DNA of 34,860 nt from Clostridiales bacterium (GCA_902363045.1 CABIYX010000033.1:1-34860); one strand, 5' to 3'; counted from the stretch's first letter, positions 15,774 to 23,823 are shown. Numbers and translations are program-made. The notes: generated by a model from the letters alone, not told the origin.

Positions 15774-15834
15774 GGAAACGGTCTGTCTCTCAGCAGAGCT
15801 GCGCTCCATGCGTGGACGAGGGCTCTTACCAGTG

Positions 15835-15877
15835 AAAAAGCCGGCAGCGCTCCTGTGGCGCTGCCGGCTTTCTGTTT
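15835..15877 (+). terminator. Terminator-like hairpin directly before the racemase ribosome-binding site
   Basis: Perfect 12-bp stem (15839-15850 with 15858-15869), 7-nt loop, preceded by AAAAA and followed by TTCTGTTT. The racemase Shine-Dalgarno (GAAAGGAA) starts only a few bases later, with no room for a promoter between, so the racemase depends on readthrough or on processing here. Confidence 0.7.
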
Positions 15878-15894
15878 ACGAGAAAGGAATATCT

Positions 15895-16998
15895 ATGGAA
15901 TACAAGGAATGGCACTACCCTCAGCTGGAGATCGATCTGGACAAGCTGGAGGACAACCTCCGGGCGCTGAAAAGCCGGATGGACGCCAGTGGGATCCGGT
16001 TGGCCGGTGTGGTCAAGGGCTTCAACGGTCTGCCTTGGGCGGCCCGGATCTATGAGAGGGTGGGATACTCCAGCATCGCCTCCTCCCGTCTGGAACAACT
16101 GCATCACCTGCGGATGAACGGCATCGCCGTCCCCCTGATGCTGATCCGGATCCCCATGATGTCCGAGGTGGAGGAGACAGCCCGCTGGACGGATATCAGC
16201 CTCCACAGCGAGCCGGAGGTCCTCCGGGCCATGGAGCGGGCGGTGAAGGCCGCCGCGGGCAAGCGCCGCCACAAGGTGATCCTGATGGTGGACCTGGGCG
16301 ACCTGCGGGAGGGCTTCTGGGACCAGGACGAGCTGGTGCAGACCGCCCTGGAGGTGGAGCGGGAGATGCCCCACCTGGAACTGGCCGGAGTGGGCACCAA
16401 TCTGGGCTGCTACGGCACGGTCCAGGCCACCCCGGAGAAGATGAATCAGCTGGTGGCTGTGGCCGAGCGGGTGGAGGCCGCCATTGGCCGCAAGCTGGAC
16501 ATCATCTCCGGCGGCGCGTCCTCCTCCATTCGTATGGTGCTGGACGGCACGATGCCTCCGCGGATCAACCATCTGCGCGTCGGGGAGGGGATCCTCTTCG
16601 GCCGGATCTGGGGCTGTGACATGGACTTCATGCACAAGCACATTTTCACCCTGCGGGCGGAGGTGATCGAGAGTAAGGTAAAGCCCTCCTATCCGGTGGG
16701 CGAGCTGTCGGTGGACGCCTTTGGACGCACCCGTACCTATGTGGACCGGGGCCGCCGCCGCCGGGCCCTTCTGGCCATGGGCCGGGTGGACTACGGCGAG
16801 TGCGAGGACCTGATCCCCCGGGAGCCGGGGGTGAAGATCCTGGGGGCCTCCTCCGATCACACCATTGTGGACGTGCAGAACACGGCCCGACCCGTACAGG
16901 TGGGGGACATCCTGGAGTTTGACTTGTGCTATGCCACTATGGTATACTTGACCAGCAGCAGAAGCGTCTCTGTAACCTTTAAAACGGAACGCGGCTGA
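15895..16998 (+). CDS. Alanine/ornithine racemase family PLP enzyme (ornithine racemase-like)
   Basis: Fold-type III PLP enzyme, 367 residues, that probably interconverts L- and D-ornithine (or a related amino acid) in the cytoplasm. The PLP lysine is K41 in GVVKGFNG. Family blocks include LLIRIPMMSEVEE-like sequence near 82-94, ILMVDLGDLREGFW (near 129-142), GVGTNLGCYG, IISGGASSS and the C-terminal LGASSDHTIVDV. These match clostridial ornithine racemase (Orr) well from memory. The start at 15895 follows GAAAGGAA. The gene is downstream of the ornithine-making argCJBD set and nhaC, which supports ornithine as substrate. Diaminopimelate, lysine or alanine racemisation cannot be excluded. Confidence 0.88.
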   Translation: MEYKEWHYPQLEIDLDKLEDNLRALKSRMDASGIRLAGVVKGFNGLPWAARIYERVGYSSIASSRLEQLHHLRMNGIAVPLMLIRIPMMSEVEETARWTDISLHSEPEVLRAMERAVKAAAGKRRHKVILMVDLGDLREGFWDQDELVQTALEVEREMPHLELAGVGTNLGCYGTVQATPEKMNQLVAVAERVEAAIGRKLDIISGGASSSIRMVLDGTMPPRINHLRVGEGILFGRIWGCDMDFMHKHIFTLRAEVIESKVKPSYPVGELSVDAFGRTRTYVDRGRRRRALLAMGRVDYGECEDLIPREPGVKILGASSDHTIVDVQNTARPVQVGDILEFDLCYATMVYLTSSRSVSVTFKTERG

Positions 16999-17006
16999 AA
17001 ACAGGA

Positions 17007-17037
17007 CTGGGCGGCGCCATCGCGCCGCCCAGCTTTT
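17007..17037 (+). terminator. Intrinsic terminator after the racemase gene
   Basis: Perfect 11-bp GC stem (17007-17017 with 17022-17032), 4-nt loop, then CTTTTG. As with the preceding gene, it ends right at the ribosome-binding region of the next gene. Confidence 0.75.
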
Positions 17038-17056
17038 GAGAGGAAGTCAAAAGACC

Positions 17057-17560
17057 ATGCACAACGAATTGACGGAACAGGACCTGCGGATGATGCGGGA
17101 GGAGCTGGACCACCGTAGGATCGTCCTGCGGCCCCAGCTGCTGGAGGCGGTGAAGGAGGCCCGGGCCTTCGGGGACCTGAGCGAAAATTTTGAGTACAAG
17201 GCCGCCAAGCAGGAGAAGAACCGCAACGAGAGCCGCATCCGCTTTCTGGAGAACATGATCAAGACCGCCGTGATCATCTCCGACCGCTCCGGAGCGGACC
17301 AGGTGGGCCTCTATGACCGGGTGACGGTGTACATGGAGGACGACGACGAGACGGAGGTCTATCAGATCGTCACTACGATGAGACAGGACGTGCTCAAGGG
17401 CCTCATCAGCAAGGAGTCTCCGGTGGGGCGGCGGCTGCTGGGCCGGAGAGTGGGCGACCGGGTCCATATTCAGGTCAATGAGAGCTATGGCTATGACGTG
17501 GTCATCCGGGCCATCGAGAAGGGGACGGATGACGGAGAGATCCCGCTGAACAAATACTGA
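17057..17560 (+). CDS. GreA/GreB-family transcription elongation factor
   Basis: Binds the RNA polymerase secondary channel and rescues backtracked complexes by promoting transcript cleavage. It has 167 residues. The N-terminal coiled coil carries ARAFGDLSENFEYKAAKQEK, matching the Gre tip motif with the acidic D and E of DLSEN (usual DLSENAEY). The C-terminal domain contains SPVGRRLLGRRVGDRV (near 127-142), the FKBP-like Gre domain hallmark. The start at 17057 is preferred over an in-frame upstream start at 17036 because of AGGAAG ten bases before it. It is flanked by hairpin terminators, so its expression partly depends on readthrough or on a promoter not seen. Confidence 0.92.
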   Translation: MHNELTEQDLRMMREELDHRRIVLRPQLLEAVKEARAFGDLSENFEYKAAKQEKNRNESRIRFLENMIKTAVIISDRSGADQVGLYDRVTVYMEDDDETEVYQIVTTMRQDVLKGLISKESPVGRRLLGRRVGDRVHIQVNESYGYDVVIRAIEKGTDDGEIPLNKY

Positions 17561-17564
17561 GTGA

Positions 17565-17625
17565 AAAAGAGAGGCTCCCCCGGAGCGGCAGATCTGATTT
17601 CCCTGCCGCTCCGGGGGAGCCTTTT
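17565..17625. terminator. Strong bidirectional terminator between the Gre gene and the phage-like cassette
   Basis: Perfect 20-bp stem (17572-17591 with 17603-17622), 11-nt loop. TTTT follows on the plus strand and TCTTTTTC on the minus strand, so it can end both the Gre transcript and the convergent phage-like operon. Confidence 0.88.
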
Positions 17626-17640
17626 GTGTCCTCTATGCGC

Positions 17641-18417
17641 TTATTCTGTCTTGGGGGCTCCGCCCCACAGCCGGTACAGCACGGTGACCAGCTGGTTGCG
17701 GGTCACCGGAGCCTCCCAGCGGGGCGCGCCGTGCTCATCACCGGCGATGAGTCCCCGCTCCAGGGCCCAGGCCCGGGCCTCCGCGCCCCAGGCGGGGTCG
17801 GGCTCCCGGCGGCCCAGCTGCTCCAGATATGCCCCGGCCAGGCGCTGAAATTCCTCCTGTGTCATGGGTTCCTCCTCCCTCTGAAACGGTCTGGCGTCCA
17901 CCCACCAGTAATACTTCACCTGACTGCGGAAAAGGGCCGGGTCGCCGTTCATTCGCTCATATCGGGTGGAGGCCGGGTCGAGGATCCGGATCAGGCCGTC
18001 CTCCCACCAGACCACCACGAAGTGGCCGGAGCGGGTCCACAGTCCCCGGCCCATCAGAGCAATGAGGTAATAGCCCTGCCGCAGAAGGCCGGCGGCCTTT
18101 TTGTGGTTCTCGTGGTCCGGCTTTCCATAGGTGTTGACCCAGCTCAGTTGGCCGCAGGAGATGCCGAAGGCGGCGAACTGGGGGACAAAATAGCTGTAAT
18201 AGGTCCCCTGGTTCAAAGCCTTATACCCATGCTCCACCGACCAGGCGCAGGCGTCCACCGGCGTGAAGGTCTTTTGGGTGAGCGTCTCAATGAGCATGGC
18301 CGCCGCCGTGGGGCCACAGCCGGAGCCGCCGATGGTGGAGCGCTCTCCGGGGACCCGGTAGGGGAGGGCGGCCCAGCGGGGGTCGGTCTGAAAATAGGAG
18401 ATGGGGCGGCGGTTCAT
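17641..18417 (-). CDS. C39-like cysteine peptidase/endolysin with C-terminal SLH-like repeat
   Basis: 258-residue protein, probably a cell-wall hydrolase. The N-terminal C39-like papain fold shows the catalytic cysteine C34 in GSGCGPTAAAM, histidine H132 in SGHFVVVWW and D147 in ILDPAS. A linker near 175-185 leads to a C-terminal stretch (about 190-250) with WALERGLIAGD and PVTRNQLVTVLYRL, like an SLH repeat used by clostridial phage lysins to bind the wall. No signal peptide is visible, fitting holin-dependent export. Its ATG overlaps the stop of the preceding small membrane gene (ATGA), so the two are translationally coupled. It is last in the phage-like cassette, before the terminator. Confidence 0.8.
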   Translation of the reverse strand: MNRRPISYFQTDPRWAALPYRVPGERSTIGGSGCGPTAAAMLIETLTQKTFTPVDACAWSVEHGYKALNQGTYYSYFVPQFAAFGISCGQLSWVNTYGKPDHENHKKAAGLLRQGYYLIALMGRGLWTRSGHFVVVWWEDGLIRILDPASTRYERMNGDPALFRSQVKYYWWVDARPFQREEEPMTQEEFQRLAGAYLEQLGRREPDPAWGAEARAWALERGLIAGDEHGAPRWEAPVTRNQLVTVLYRLWGGAPKTE

Positions 18418-18614
18418 GGCTTCTCCCCGCTCCGGCGCTGGTTTTGCGTCCCAAAATAGAAGGAGATCACCATGAGAAACACCGTGAGAAAATCCCCGCC
18501 GGACACCGTCCCCCGGAGGGCCAGGCAGATAAATACCGCCGTCAACGCCAATGTGACCAGGCTTTTCACCGTCAAAAGGGCGGCCAGCCGCCCATAGAGC
18601 TGTTCCATATCCAT
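18414..18614 (-). CDS. Small phage-type membrane protein (possible holin component)
   Basis: 66 residues with two hydrophobic stretches (about 16-35 and 40-56), ending in a polar tail FGTQNQRRSGEKP. Similar small proteins (starting MD..ELY, with TVKSLVTLALT and FLTVF...FYFGTQ) are common just upstream of lysin genes in Clostridia prophages. A holin role is inferred from size, membrane character and the four-base overlap with the lysin gene. The ribosome-binding site GAGAGGAGG is close upstream. Confidence 0.7.
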   Translation of the reverse strand: MDMEQLYGRLAALLTVKSLVTLALTAVFICLALRGTVSGGDFLTVFLMVISFYFGTQNQRRSGEKP

Positions 18615-18645
18615 TCCTCCTCTCTGAAGCTTCCTGCGGGGAGGC

Positions 18646-18867
18646 TCACGCGGCCCCCTTCAGGTCCCGGATGTCGTGCTCCGCCTCGGTCATGCGCCCC
18701 TCCAGCTTGTAGGTGCGCTCCACCACCTTGTTGTGCTCGCTGACCTTCCGCTCCAGCTGCTCGATGCGGTAGGTGGTCAGCTTGTTGGCCACCAGGATGC
18801 CGCCAAAGGTCCCCGCCAGGGTGCCGACCAGGCTCATCCCGGCCACTGCCAGGGTCGTCCAGTCCAT
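18646..18867 (-). CDS. XhlA-like phage membrane/coiled-coil protein
   Basis: 73 residues: an N-terminal transmembrane helix (about 6-28, WTTLAVAGMSLVGTLAGTFG) followed by a coiled coil (about 32-68, RIEQLERKVSEHNKVVERTY). This layout is typical of phage lysis-module proteins related to XhlA, which assist holin-driven lysis. Its ATG shares a base with the stop codon of the upstream gene (TGATG). Function is inferred from architecture and position. Confidence 0.7.
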   Translation of the reverse strand: MDWTTLAVAGMSLVGTLAGTFGGILVANKLTTYRIEQLERKVSEHNKVVERTYKLEGRMTEAEHDIRDLKGAA

Positions 18868-19340
18868 CAGCTCTGTACCTCCTCTACGGGCCCCAGGTCC
18901 ATCCAGGAGCCGGGCAGCTGAGAGGGGGGATAGACCGTGTCAGCCTGGGCGCACCGCCACACATGGCCGTTCTCGGTGCAGACCTCGCCGGGCTGGTACA
19001 TCCCCCGGGTCCCCTGGGCCTGGACATAGGGGGCGGCCAGCCTGGGGTCCGTGGTGTGGCACAGGTCCCAAAGGCTCACCGCCAGGTCCGGGGACCAGTC
19101 CGGCTGCTCTGTGGCGTCGTGCTGCTGCCACAGCTTGTAGACAAGCCCCTTCCACTTATATGGCGTGCCGATGGGGACACTGGAAAAGTCACGCGTACGC
19201 CAGGTGGGGACGCGGTCCTGGCTGGCGGTGAGCTCGGTGCCGTCCGCCGCTCCGGATACCGCCCGCTCCGCCAGCGCCCGGGCGTCCGACTGCCCCCGTT
19301 GGCGGACTGCCTCTACCGCAATCGCTCTGATCTCAGCCAT
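18867..19340 (-). CDS. Phage tail-end protein with carbohydrate-binding (CBM5/12-like) module
   Basis: 157 residues. The N-terminal ~40 residues are a short helix; residues about 43-155 are rich in Trp and Tyr and carry the patterns WKGLVYKLWQQHDATEQPDW and YQPGEVCTENGHVWRC. These resemble the small chitin-binding-type modules often found in tail fibre accessory proteins of Clostridia phages. It likely binds a wall or surface glycan. Stop and start overlap those of both neighbours (8 bp with the upstream gene), showing an operon. I do not recognise a specific named protein. Confidence 0.6.
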   Translation of the reverse strand: MAEIRAIAVEAVRQRGQSDARALAERAVSGAADGTELTASQDRVPTWRTRDFSSVPIGTPYKWKGLVYKLWQQHDATEQPDWSPDLAVSLWDLCHTTDPRLAAPYVQAQGTRGMYQPGEVCTENGHVWRCAQADTVYPPSQLPGSWMDLGPVEEVQS

Positions 19341-19839
19341 TCTGTTCCACTCCCTCCGTGTATGCCGCCCTCAGCTGGGCGTCCACCTGGTCCGCCGTTC
19401 CGGCCGCCTCCAGCTCGGCCAGGGCCTCCGCCTGCTGGGCGATGGTCTCCCGCTGCCGGGCGATGTCGGCCTCCTTCTCCGCCAGAGTGGCCGCTGTCTC
19501 CTCCAGCTCGCGGTCCTTCCGGGCAAGGTCCTCCTCCAACTCTGATACCTGGCTCTGGTATCCGGCCACATCCCCCAGGTACTGCTCCGCTACCTGGAGG
19601 ACCACCGTGCAGCTCCGGGTAGCCGCGCTGTACTGGATGTCCCGCACCGTGAAGCCGTACCCGGCGGGCAGGAGGCACTCCCCCTGGATCTGGGGTCGGT
19701 CCCACTGGATGCCCTCGATGTCCTCCAGGGAGGCAAACTCCCGCTCGAATACCGCCCGGTACTCCCCGTTGGCCGCGCCCCGCAGGACCATCCCGCAGGG
19801 CACGCCTCCGATATGACATCGGTTTCCATAGAAACTCAT
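19333..19839 (-). CDS. Phage-like hypothetical protein with C-terminal coiled coil
   Basis: 168 residues. The N-terminal half (1-90) is a beta-rich region without a recognised motif (MSFYGNRCHIGG...). Residues about 90-150 form a long heptad-rich coiled coil. It is the first gene of the phage-like cassette, with AAAGGAGAG before its ATG, and overlaps the next gene by 8 bp. By position, directly before a carbohydrate-binding tail-end protein and lysis genes, it may be a tail fibre or tail-fibre chaperone fragment. No promoter was clear upstream. Confidence 0.6.
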   Translation of the reverse strand: MSFYGNRCHIGGVPCGMVLRGAANGEYRAVFEREFASLEDIEGIQWDRPQIQGECLLPAGYGFTVRDIQYSAATRSCTVVLQVAEQYLGDVAGYQSQVSELEEDLARKDRELEETAATLAEKEADIARQRETIAQQAEALAELEAAGTADQVDAQLRAAYTEGVEQNG

Positions 19840-19934
19840 GCTGTTCTCTCCTTTCGTTGAATGGTGGGGAAAGGCTCCCCCATTCCAGACAGAAAACAGG
19901 CGGTTTGTTGCTGGGAAGCGTACAACAAAGGCAA

Positions 19935-19963
19935 AAAATTAGGCGCTCTGTTTCCAGAGCGCC
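19935..19963 (-). terminator. Intrinsic terminator of the liv importer operon
   Basis: Perfect 9-bp stem (19942-19950 with 19955-19963), TTTC loop on the plus strand. In the minus direction it is followed by TAATTTTTTG, a good T-run. It lies 17 bp beyond the livF stop codon. Confidence 0.85.
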
Positions 19964-19979
19964 CAAAGTGATGGGATGG

Positions 19980-20678
19980 TCAGCTGCCCAGATAGGCTTT
20001 TTTGACGGCCTCGTTGGCCAGAAGCTCCCGGCCGGACCCCGTCAGGCTGATCCGTCCGGTCTCCAGCACATAGCCCACGTCGGCGATCTTCAGGGCCATG
20101 TTGGCGTTCTGCTCGATGAGCAGAACAGTGACCCCCTGCCGGTTGATCTCCTGGATGATGTCGAAGATACCCTTGACCACGATGGGGGCCAGGCCCAGGG
20201 AGGGCTCATCCATCATAATGATCTTGGGGCGGGACATCAGGGCCCGGCCCACGGCCAGCATCTGCTGTTCGCCGCCGGACAGAGTACCCGCGGCCTGCCA
20301 GGACCGCTCCTTCAAACGGGGGAACAGGTCATAGACCCAGTTCAGATCGTCCTCCAGGCTGTCCGTCCGGAGATAGGCCCCGATCTTCAGATTCTCCAGC
20401 ACCGTCAGGTCGGGGAAGACCCGCCGGCCCTCCGGGACCAGGGTGAGCCCCTTGGAGACGATGCGGTCAGGGGAGAGGCTGGTGATGTCCTCCCCCTGGA
20501 GGTGGATGCGGCCATGGGCGGGCTTGACCAGTCCGGCGATGGTGCGCAGCGTGGTGGATTTGCCCGCGCCGTTTGCGCCAATCAGAGTGACGATCTTCCG
20601 CTCCGGCACCTCAAAGGTGATGCCCTTGACGGCCTCAATACCGCCGTAGCTGACCTTCAGTTCATCAATCTTCAGCAT
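19980..20678 (-). CDS. livF: Branched-chain amino acid type ABC transporter ATPase LivF
   Basis: One of two ATPases of a Liv-type importer. It has 232 residues, as usual. Walker A GANGAGKST is at 34-42, the signature LSGGEQQM near 132-139, Walker B IIMMDEP near 152-158 and the family phrase SLGLAPIVV follows. It overlaps the end of livG by 14 bp, so the two are coupled. It is the last gene of the operon. Liv-type importers carry branched-chain amino acids but also urea or short amides, so the ligand is not certain. Confidence 0.95.
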   Translation of the reverse strand: MLKIDELKVSYGGIEAVKGITFEVPERKIVTLIGANGAGKSTTLRTIAGLVKPAHGRIHLQGEDITSLSPDRIVSKGLTLVPEGRRVFPDLTVLENLKIGAYLRTDSLEDDLNWVYDLFPRLKERSWQAAGTLSGGEQQMLAVGRALMSRPKIIMMDEPSLGLAPIVVKGIFDIIQEINRQGVTVLLIEQNANMALKIADVGYVLETGRISLTGSGRELLANEAVKKAYLGS

Positions 20679-21666
20679 CGTCTGCCACCCCCAAATAAGC
20701 CTCGATGACCCGAGGATCGTTCTGGACCTCTGCCGGAGTGCCCTGGGCGATCAGCTTGCCGAAGTCCAGGACATAGATGCGGTCGGAGATCCGCATGACC
20801 AGATCCATGTGGTGCTCGATCATCAGAATGGACAGGTCGTACTCGTCGCGGATTTTATGGATGAAGTCGGTGAGTTCCTGGGTCTCCTGGGGATTCATGC
20901 CGGCGGCCGGCTCGTCCAGAAGGAGCAGCTTGGGCTGGGTGGCCAGGGCCCGGGCGATCTCCAGCCGGCGCTGGAGGCCGTAGGGCAGGGAGCCGGCCAC
21001 TTCGTCCTTTAGATGGGCCAGGTCCTGCTCCTCCAGCAGAGCCATGGCCTCCTCCTGCATCCGCTTTTCTTCCGCGCGGTTGAAGCGGAAGGTGGCGGAA
21101 AATACGTTCTGCTTGGCCCGCATATGCTTGGCGATGAGCACGTTTTCAAACACGGTCAGGGCGGAAAACAGGCGGATGTTCTGGAAGGTCCGGGCGACGC
21201 CCAGGTGGGTGATCCGGTCGGGCGAGGGCCGGAGCACATGGTCGGAGAAGGCGTGGGGATCGGCGGCCCGCAGGGCCTCGGTCCGGGCGGCCAGCTCCTT
21301 GTCATACGCCGCCTGGAGCGCGCCGCGGGTCTTGGTGTCCCCGGCGGCCTGGATGGCGGCCAGGGCCTCGGGGTCCTCCAGGTCGGGATGGGCGGTATAG
21401 AGGGCGGCGTTCTGGCCGGAATAGCTCTTGGCCATCTTGCCCTGGGGGTGGTTGCGGATCATGGGCTGCCCCAGAAAATCCACCCGGCCGTTGGTTGGCT
21501 CATATACCCCGGTGATGCAGTTGAAGGCGGTGGTCTTTCCGGCACCGTTGGGGCCGATCAGGGCCACGATCTCCCCCGCGTTGACGTCCACTGAGAGGTT
21601 GTTGACGGCCACCACGCCGCCGAACTGCATGGTGATATTTTCCACATGGAGAATGTTCTGGCTCAT
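20665..21666 (-). CDS. livG: Branched-chain amino acid type ABC transporter ATPase LivG with long insertion
   Basis: Second ATPase of the importer. Walker A GPNGAGKTT is at 38-46, the Q-loop phrase GVARTFQNIRLF at 156-167, the signature region SLPYGLQRRLEIARAL at 226-241 and Walker B LLLLDEP at 247-253. It has 333 residues against the usual ~255. About 75 extra residues (71-148) lie between Walker A and the Q-loop, partly helical and Ala/Glu-rich. The insertion is in frame and flanked by intact motifs. The ATG overlaps the livM stop by 4 bp. It probably pairs with LivF to drive the LivH/LivM channel. Confidence 0.94.
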   Translation of the reverse strand: MSQNILHVENITMQFGGVVAVNNLSVDVNAGEIVALIGPNGAGKTTAFNCITGVYEPTNGRVDFLGQPMIRNHPQGKMAKSYSGQNAALYTAHPDLEDPEALAAIQAAGDTKTRGALQAAYDKELAARTEALRAADPHAFSDHVLRPSPDRITHLGVARTFQNIRLFSALTVFENVLIAKHMRAKQNVFSATFRFNRAEEKRMQEEAMALLEEQDLAHLKDEVAGSLPYGLQRRLEIARALATQPKLLLLDEPAAGMNPQETQELTDFIHKIRDEYDLSILMIEHHMDLVMRISDRIYVLDFGKLIAQGTPAEVQNDPRVIEAYLGVADDAED

Positions 21667-22820
21667 TTTGCGGCCTCCTTTGCGGCCTTTCGGGGCCGTT
21701 TCTTGAGCAAGTCAGTGATCTCCCGGTCGCCCATGATGCCCCGGCGGAAGAACAGAACCACGATCATAATGACCACGGAGAAGACCACCATGCGGAAGCC
21801 GTTGCGGAACAGGTCGGACTGGATCCCCAGGAAGGAGCCGGAGTCCAGGCCGCGCAGCCACCACTCGGAGCAGGCCACATACAGGAAGGTGGCCATGACG
21901 CTGCCGGAGATGGAGCCGATCCCGCCGATGACGACGATGAGCAGGATCTCATAGGTCATGGTGGAGGTGTACACCATGGCCTGGGCGTTGCTGGCGTACA
22001 TGGCGAACAGGGCGCCCCCCACCCCGGCGAAGAAGGAGCTGATGCAGAAGGAGAGCATCTTGTGGCGGGGCAGGTTGATGCCCATGGCCTCGGCGGCGAT
22101 CTCATCCTCCCGGATGGCCTTGAAGGCCCGGCCGTAGGAGGAGTTGATGAGCATCACGATGACCGCCAGACAGAGGATCATAATGAGCATGGGGAAGGCG
22201 GAGGAGAGGTAGATGGTGCCGTTCTCCGTCTTGATGTTGAAGCTGGAGAAGGTGGGGATCTGGGTGATCATGTTGGCGCCGTTGGTGATGGGGCCCAGCG
22301 CCTGCCATTGGAACACCGCGCGGATGATCTCCGCGAAGCCCAGGGTGGCAATGGCCAGATAGTCGCTCTTCAAACGGAGTACGGGCAGGCCGATGAGCCA
22401 GGCGAAGAAGGCCGCTACCAAGCCGCCCAGAACGATGGCCACCAGGACCCCCAGGGTCAGGCTGAGCATCCCGTCGCCGAAGAGCCCGGCGAACAGGTCG
22501 GGCAGGGAGAACTTTACCGCCGAGCCTCCGTAGAGGTAATAGACCGTGTCCTTGGCGGCCACAGGGACCGTCAGGATGGCGTAGGTGTACGCACCCAGAA
22601 GCATGAAGCCCGCCTGTCCCAGGGAGAACAGCCCGGTGAAGCCGTTGAGCAGGTTCATGGACACGGCGACCAGGGCATAGACCGCGCCTTTTTTCAGTAC
22701 GGTGAACAGCTGGCCGGTGGGGCCGATGGTGTTTTCCAGAAGGATCACCAGGGCCAGCGCGGCCACGGCCCCGAACAGGCCGAGCAGCGCGCCGGTATTG
22801 ACTCGTTTTTTCTCTAACAT
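21663..22820 (-). CDS. livM: Branched-chain amino acid type ABC transporter permease LivM
   Basis: Membrane channel subunit, 385 residues with about 9-10 hydrophobic segments. The N-terminal extension of about 30 residues and NGFTGLFSLGQAGFMLLGAY (near 59-78) are typical of LivM. The EAA-like loop is near GRAFKAIREDEIAAEAMGIN, which contacts the ATPases. Insertions around 100-140 include a polar stretch (YLYGGSAVKFS). It ends with a basic tail (KKRPRKAAK). It sits 12 bp after livH and overlaps livG. Confidence 0.94.
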   Translation of the reverse strand: MLEKKRVNTGALLGLFGAVAALALVILLENTIGPTGQLFTVLKKGAVYALVAVSMNLLNGFTGLFSLGQAGFMLLGAYTYAILTVPVAAKDTVYYLYGGSAVKFSLPDLFAGLFGDGMLSLTLGVLVAIVLGGLVAAFFAWLIGLPVLRLKSDYLAIATLGFAEIIRAVFQWQALGPITNGANMITQIPTFSSFNIKTENGTIYLSSAFPMLIMILCLAVIVMLINSSYGRAFKAIREDEIAAEAMGINLPRHKMLSFCISSFFAGVGGALFAMYASNAQAMVYTSTMTYEILLIVVIGGIGSISGSVMATFLYVACSEWWLRGLDSGSFLGIQSDLFRNGFRMVVFSVVIMIVVLFFRRGIMGDREITDLLKKRPRKAAKEAAK

Positions 22821-22832
22821 ATTCCCGCCCCC

Positions 22833-23720
22833 TTACACTTTTTCGGTGGCCTTTTCCCCGAACAGGCCGGTGGGCTTAAAGACCAGCACGATGATCAGCA
22901 GGGCAAAGGTGAAGGCGTCCACAAAGGTGGTGGCCCCCTCGAAGGGAAGGGCCTTGATGATGTTTTCGCAGATGCCGATCAGGAATGCCCCGATGACCGC
23001 TCCGGGGATGGAGCCGATCCCGCCGAATACCGCCGCCACGAAGGCCTTCAGACCGGGCATGGCACCGGCGGTGGGGGTGATGTAGGGGTAGTTGGTAAAG
23101 TACAGGATGGAGCCCAGGGCCGCCAGAGCGGAGCCGATGATGAAGGTGGTAGAGATCACCCGGTTGATCTTGATGCCCATGAGCTGGCTGGTCTCAAAGT
23201 CCTTGGCCACCGCCCGCATGGCCATGCCGATCTTGGTGTGGTTGATGAGCTGTACCAGGCCGAACACAAGGCCGATCACCAGAATGGGGGTGACCACAGT
23301 GACCAGCGTGGTGGAGGCCCCGCCGATGGTGACCATTTTGGACAGGGCGGGGATGGTGGGATAGTTCATGGGCTGGCCGCCGGTGACGAAGGTGGCGGTG
23401 TTTTGCAGCAGATAGCTCACGCCGATGGCGGAGATCATGACGGACATTCTGGGGGCGGAGCGCAGCGGCTTATAGGCTGCCCGCTCGATCAAAAAGCCCA
23501 GCAGGACGGTGAGCAGGACGGCCAGCGCCAGGGTGACGGGCAGGGGCAGCCCCATGGTGGTCAGGTAGATGGCGATCAGGCCGGAGACCATGAACACGTC
23601 GCCGTGGGCGAAGTTGATCAGGCGCAGAATACCGTACACCATGGTGTAGCCGATGGCGATCAGGGCGTACTGACCTCCCACGGAGATGCCGGAGAGCAGT
23701 ACGGAAATAGCATATTCCAC
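22833..23720 (-). CDS. livH: Branched-chain amino acid type ABC transporter permease LivH
   Basis: Second channel subunit, 295 residues, eight or so hydrophobic segments. The N-terminal GISVGGQYALIAIGYTMVYG and INFAHGDVFM (near 35-44) are hallmark LivH sequences. The ATPase-docking loop MRAVAKDFETSQLMGIKINR is near 172-191. It forms the pore with LivM. It follows the binding-protein gene after about 150 bp that contain a strong hairpin. Confidence 0.95.
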   Translation of the reverse strand: MEYAISVLLSGISVGGQYALIAIGYTMVYGILRLINFAHGDVFMVSGLIAIYLTTMGLPLPVTLALAVLLTVLLGFLIERAAYKPLRSAPRMSVMISAIGVSYLLQNTATFVTGGQPMNYPTIPALSKMVTIGGASTTLVTVVTPILVIGLVFGLVQLINHTKIGMAMRAVAKDFETSQLMGIKINRVISTTFIIGSALAALGSILYFTNYPYITPTAGAMPGLKAFVAAVFGGIGSIPGAVIGAFLIGICENIIKALPFEGATTFVDAFTFALLIIVLVFKPTGLFGEKATEKV

Positions 23721-23823
23721 AAAGGTTTCCTCCCTTGTTGTCGGATTTGGGCGGTCTTGAAAAGGACCCTCCCGCTGTCCCTTTCAGGACGGCCCAGAAT
23801 CAGGGGCAGAGCCGGAAACAGCG

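Noticed and set aside
14202..15809. Minus-strand open frame (535 codons) opposite nhaC
   Set aside because: Product is His/Gly/Asp-rich without domains; the plus strand encodes a clear NhaC protein with a proper start.
17641..19839. Complete prophage or integrative element
   Set aside because: No integrase, capsid, portal, terminase or flanking direct repeat was found; only tail-end and lysis genes are present.
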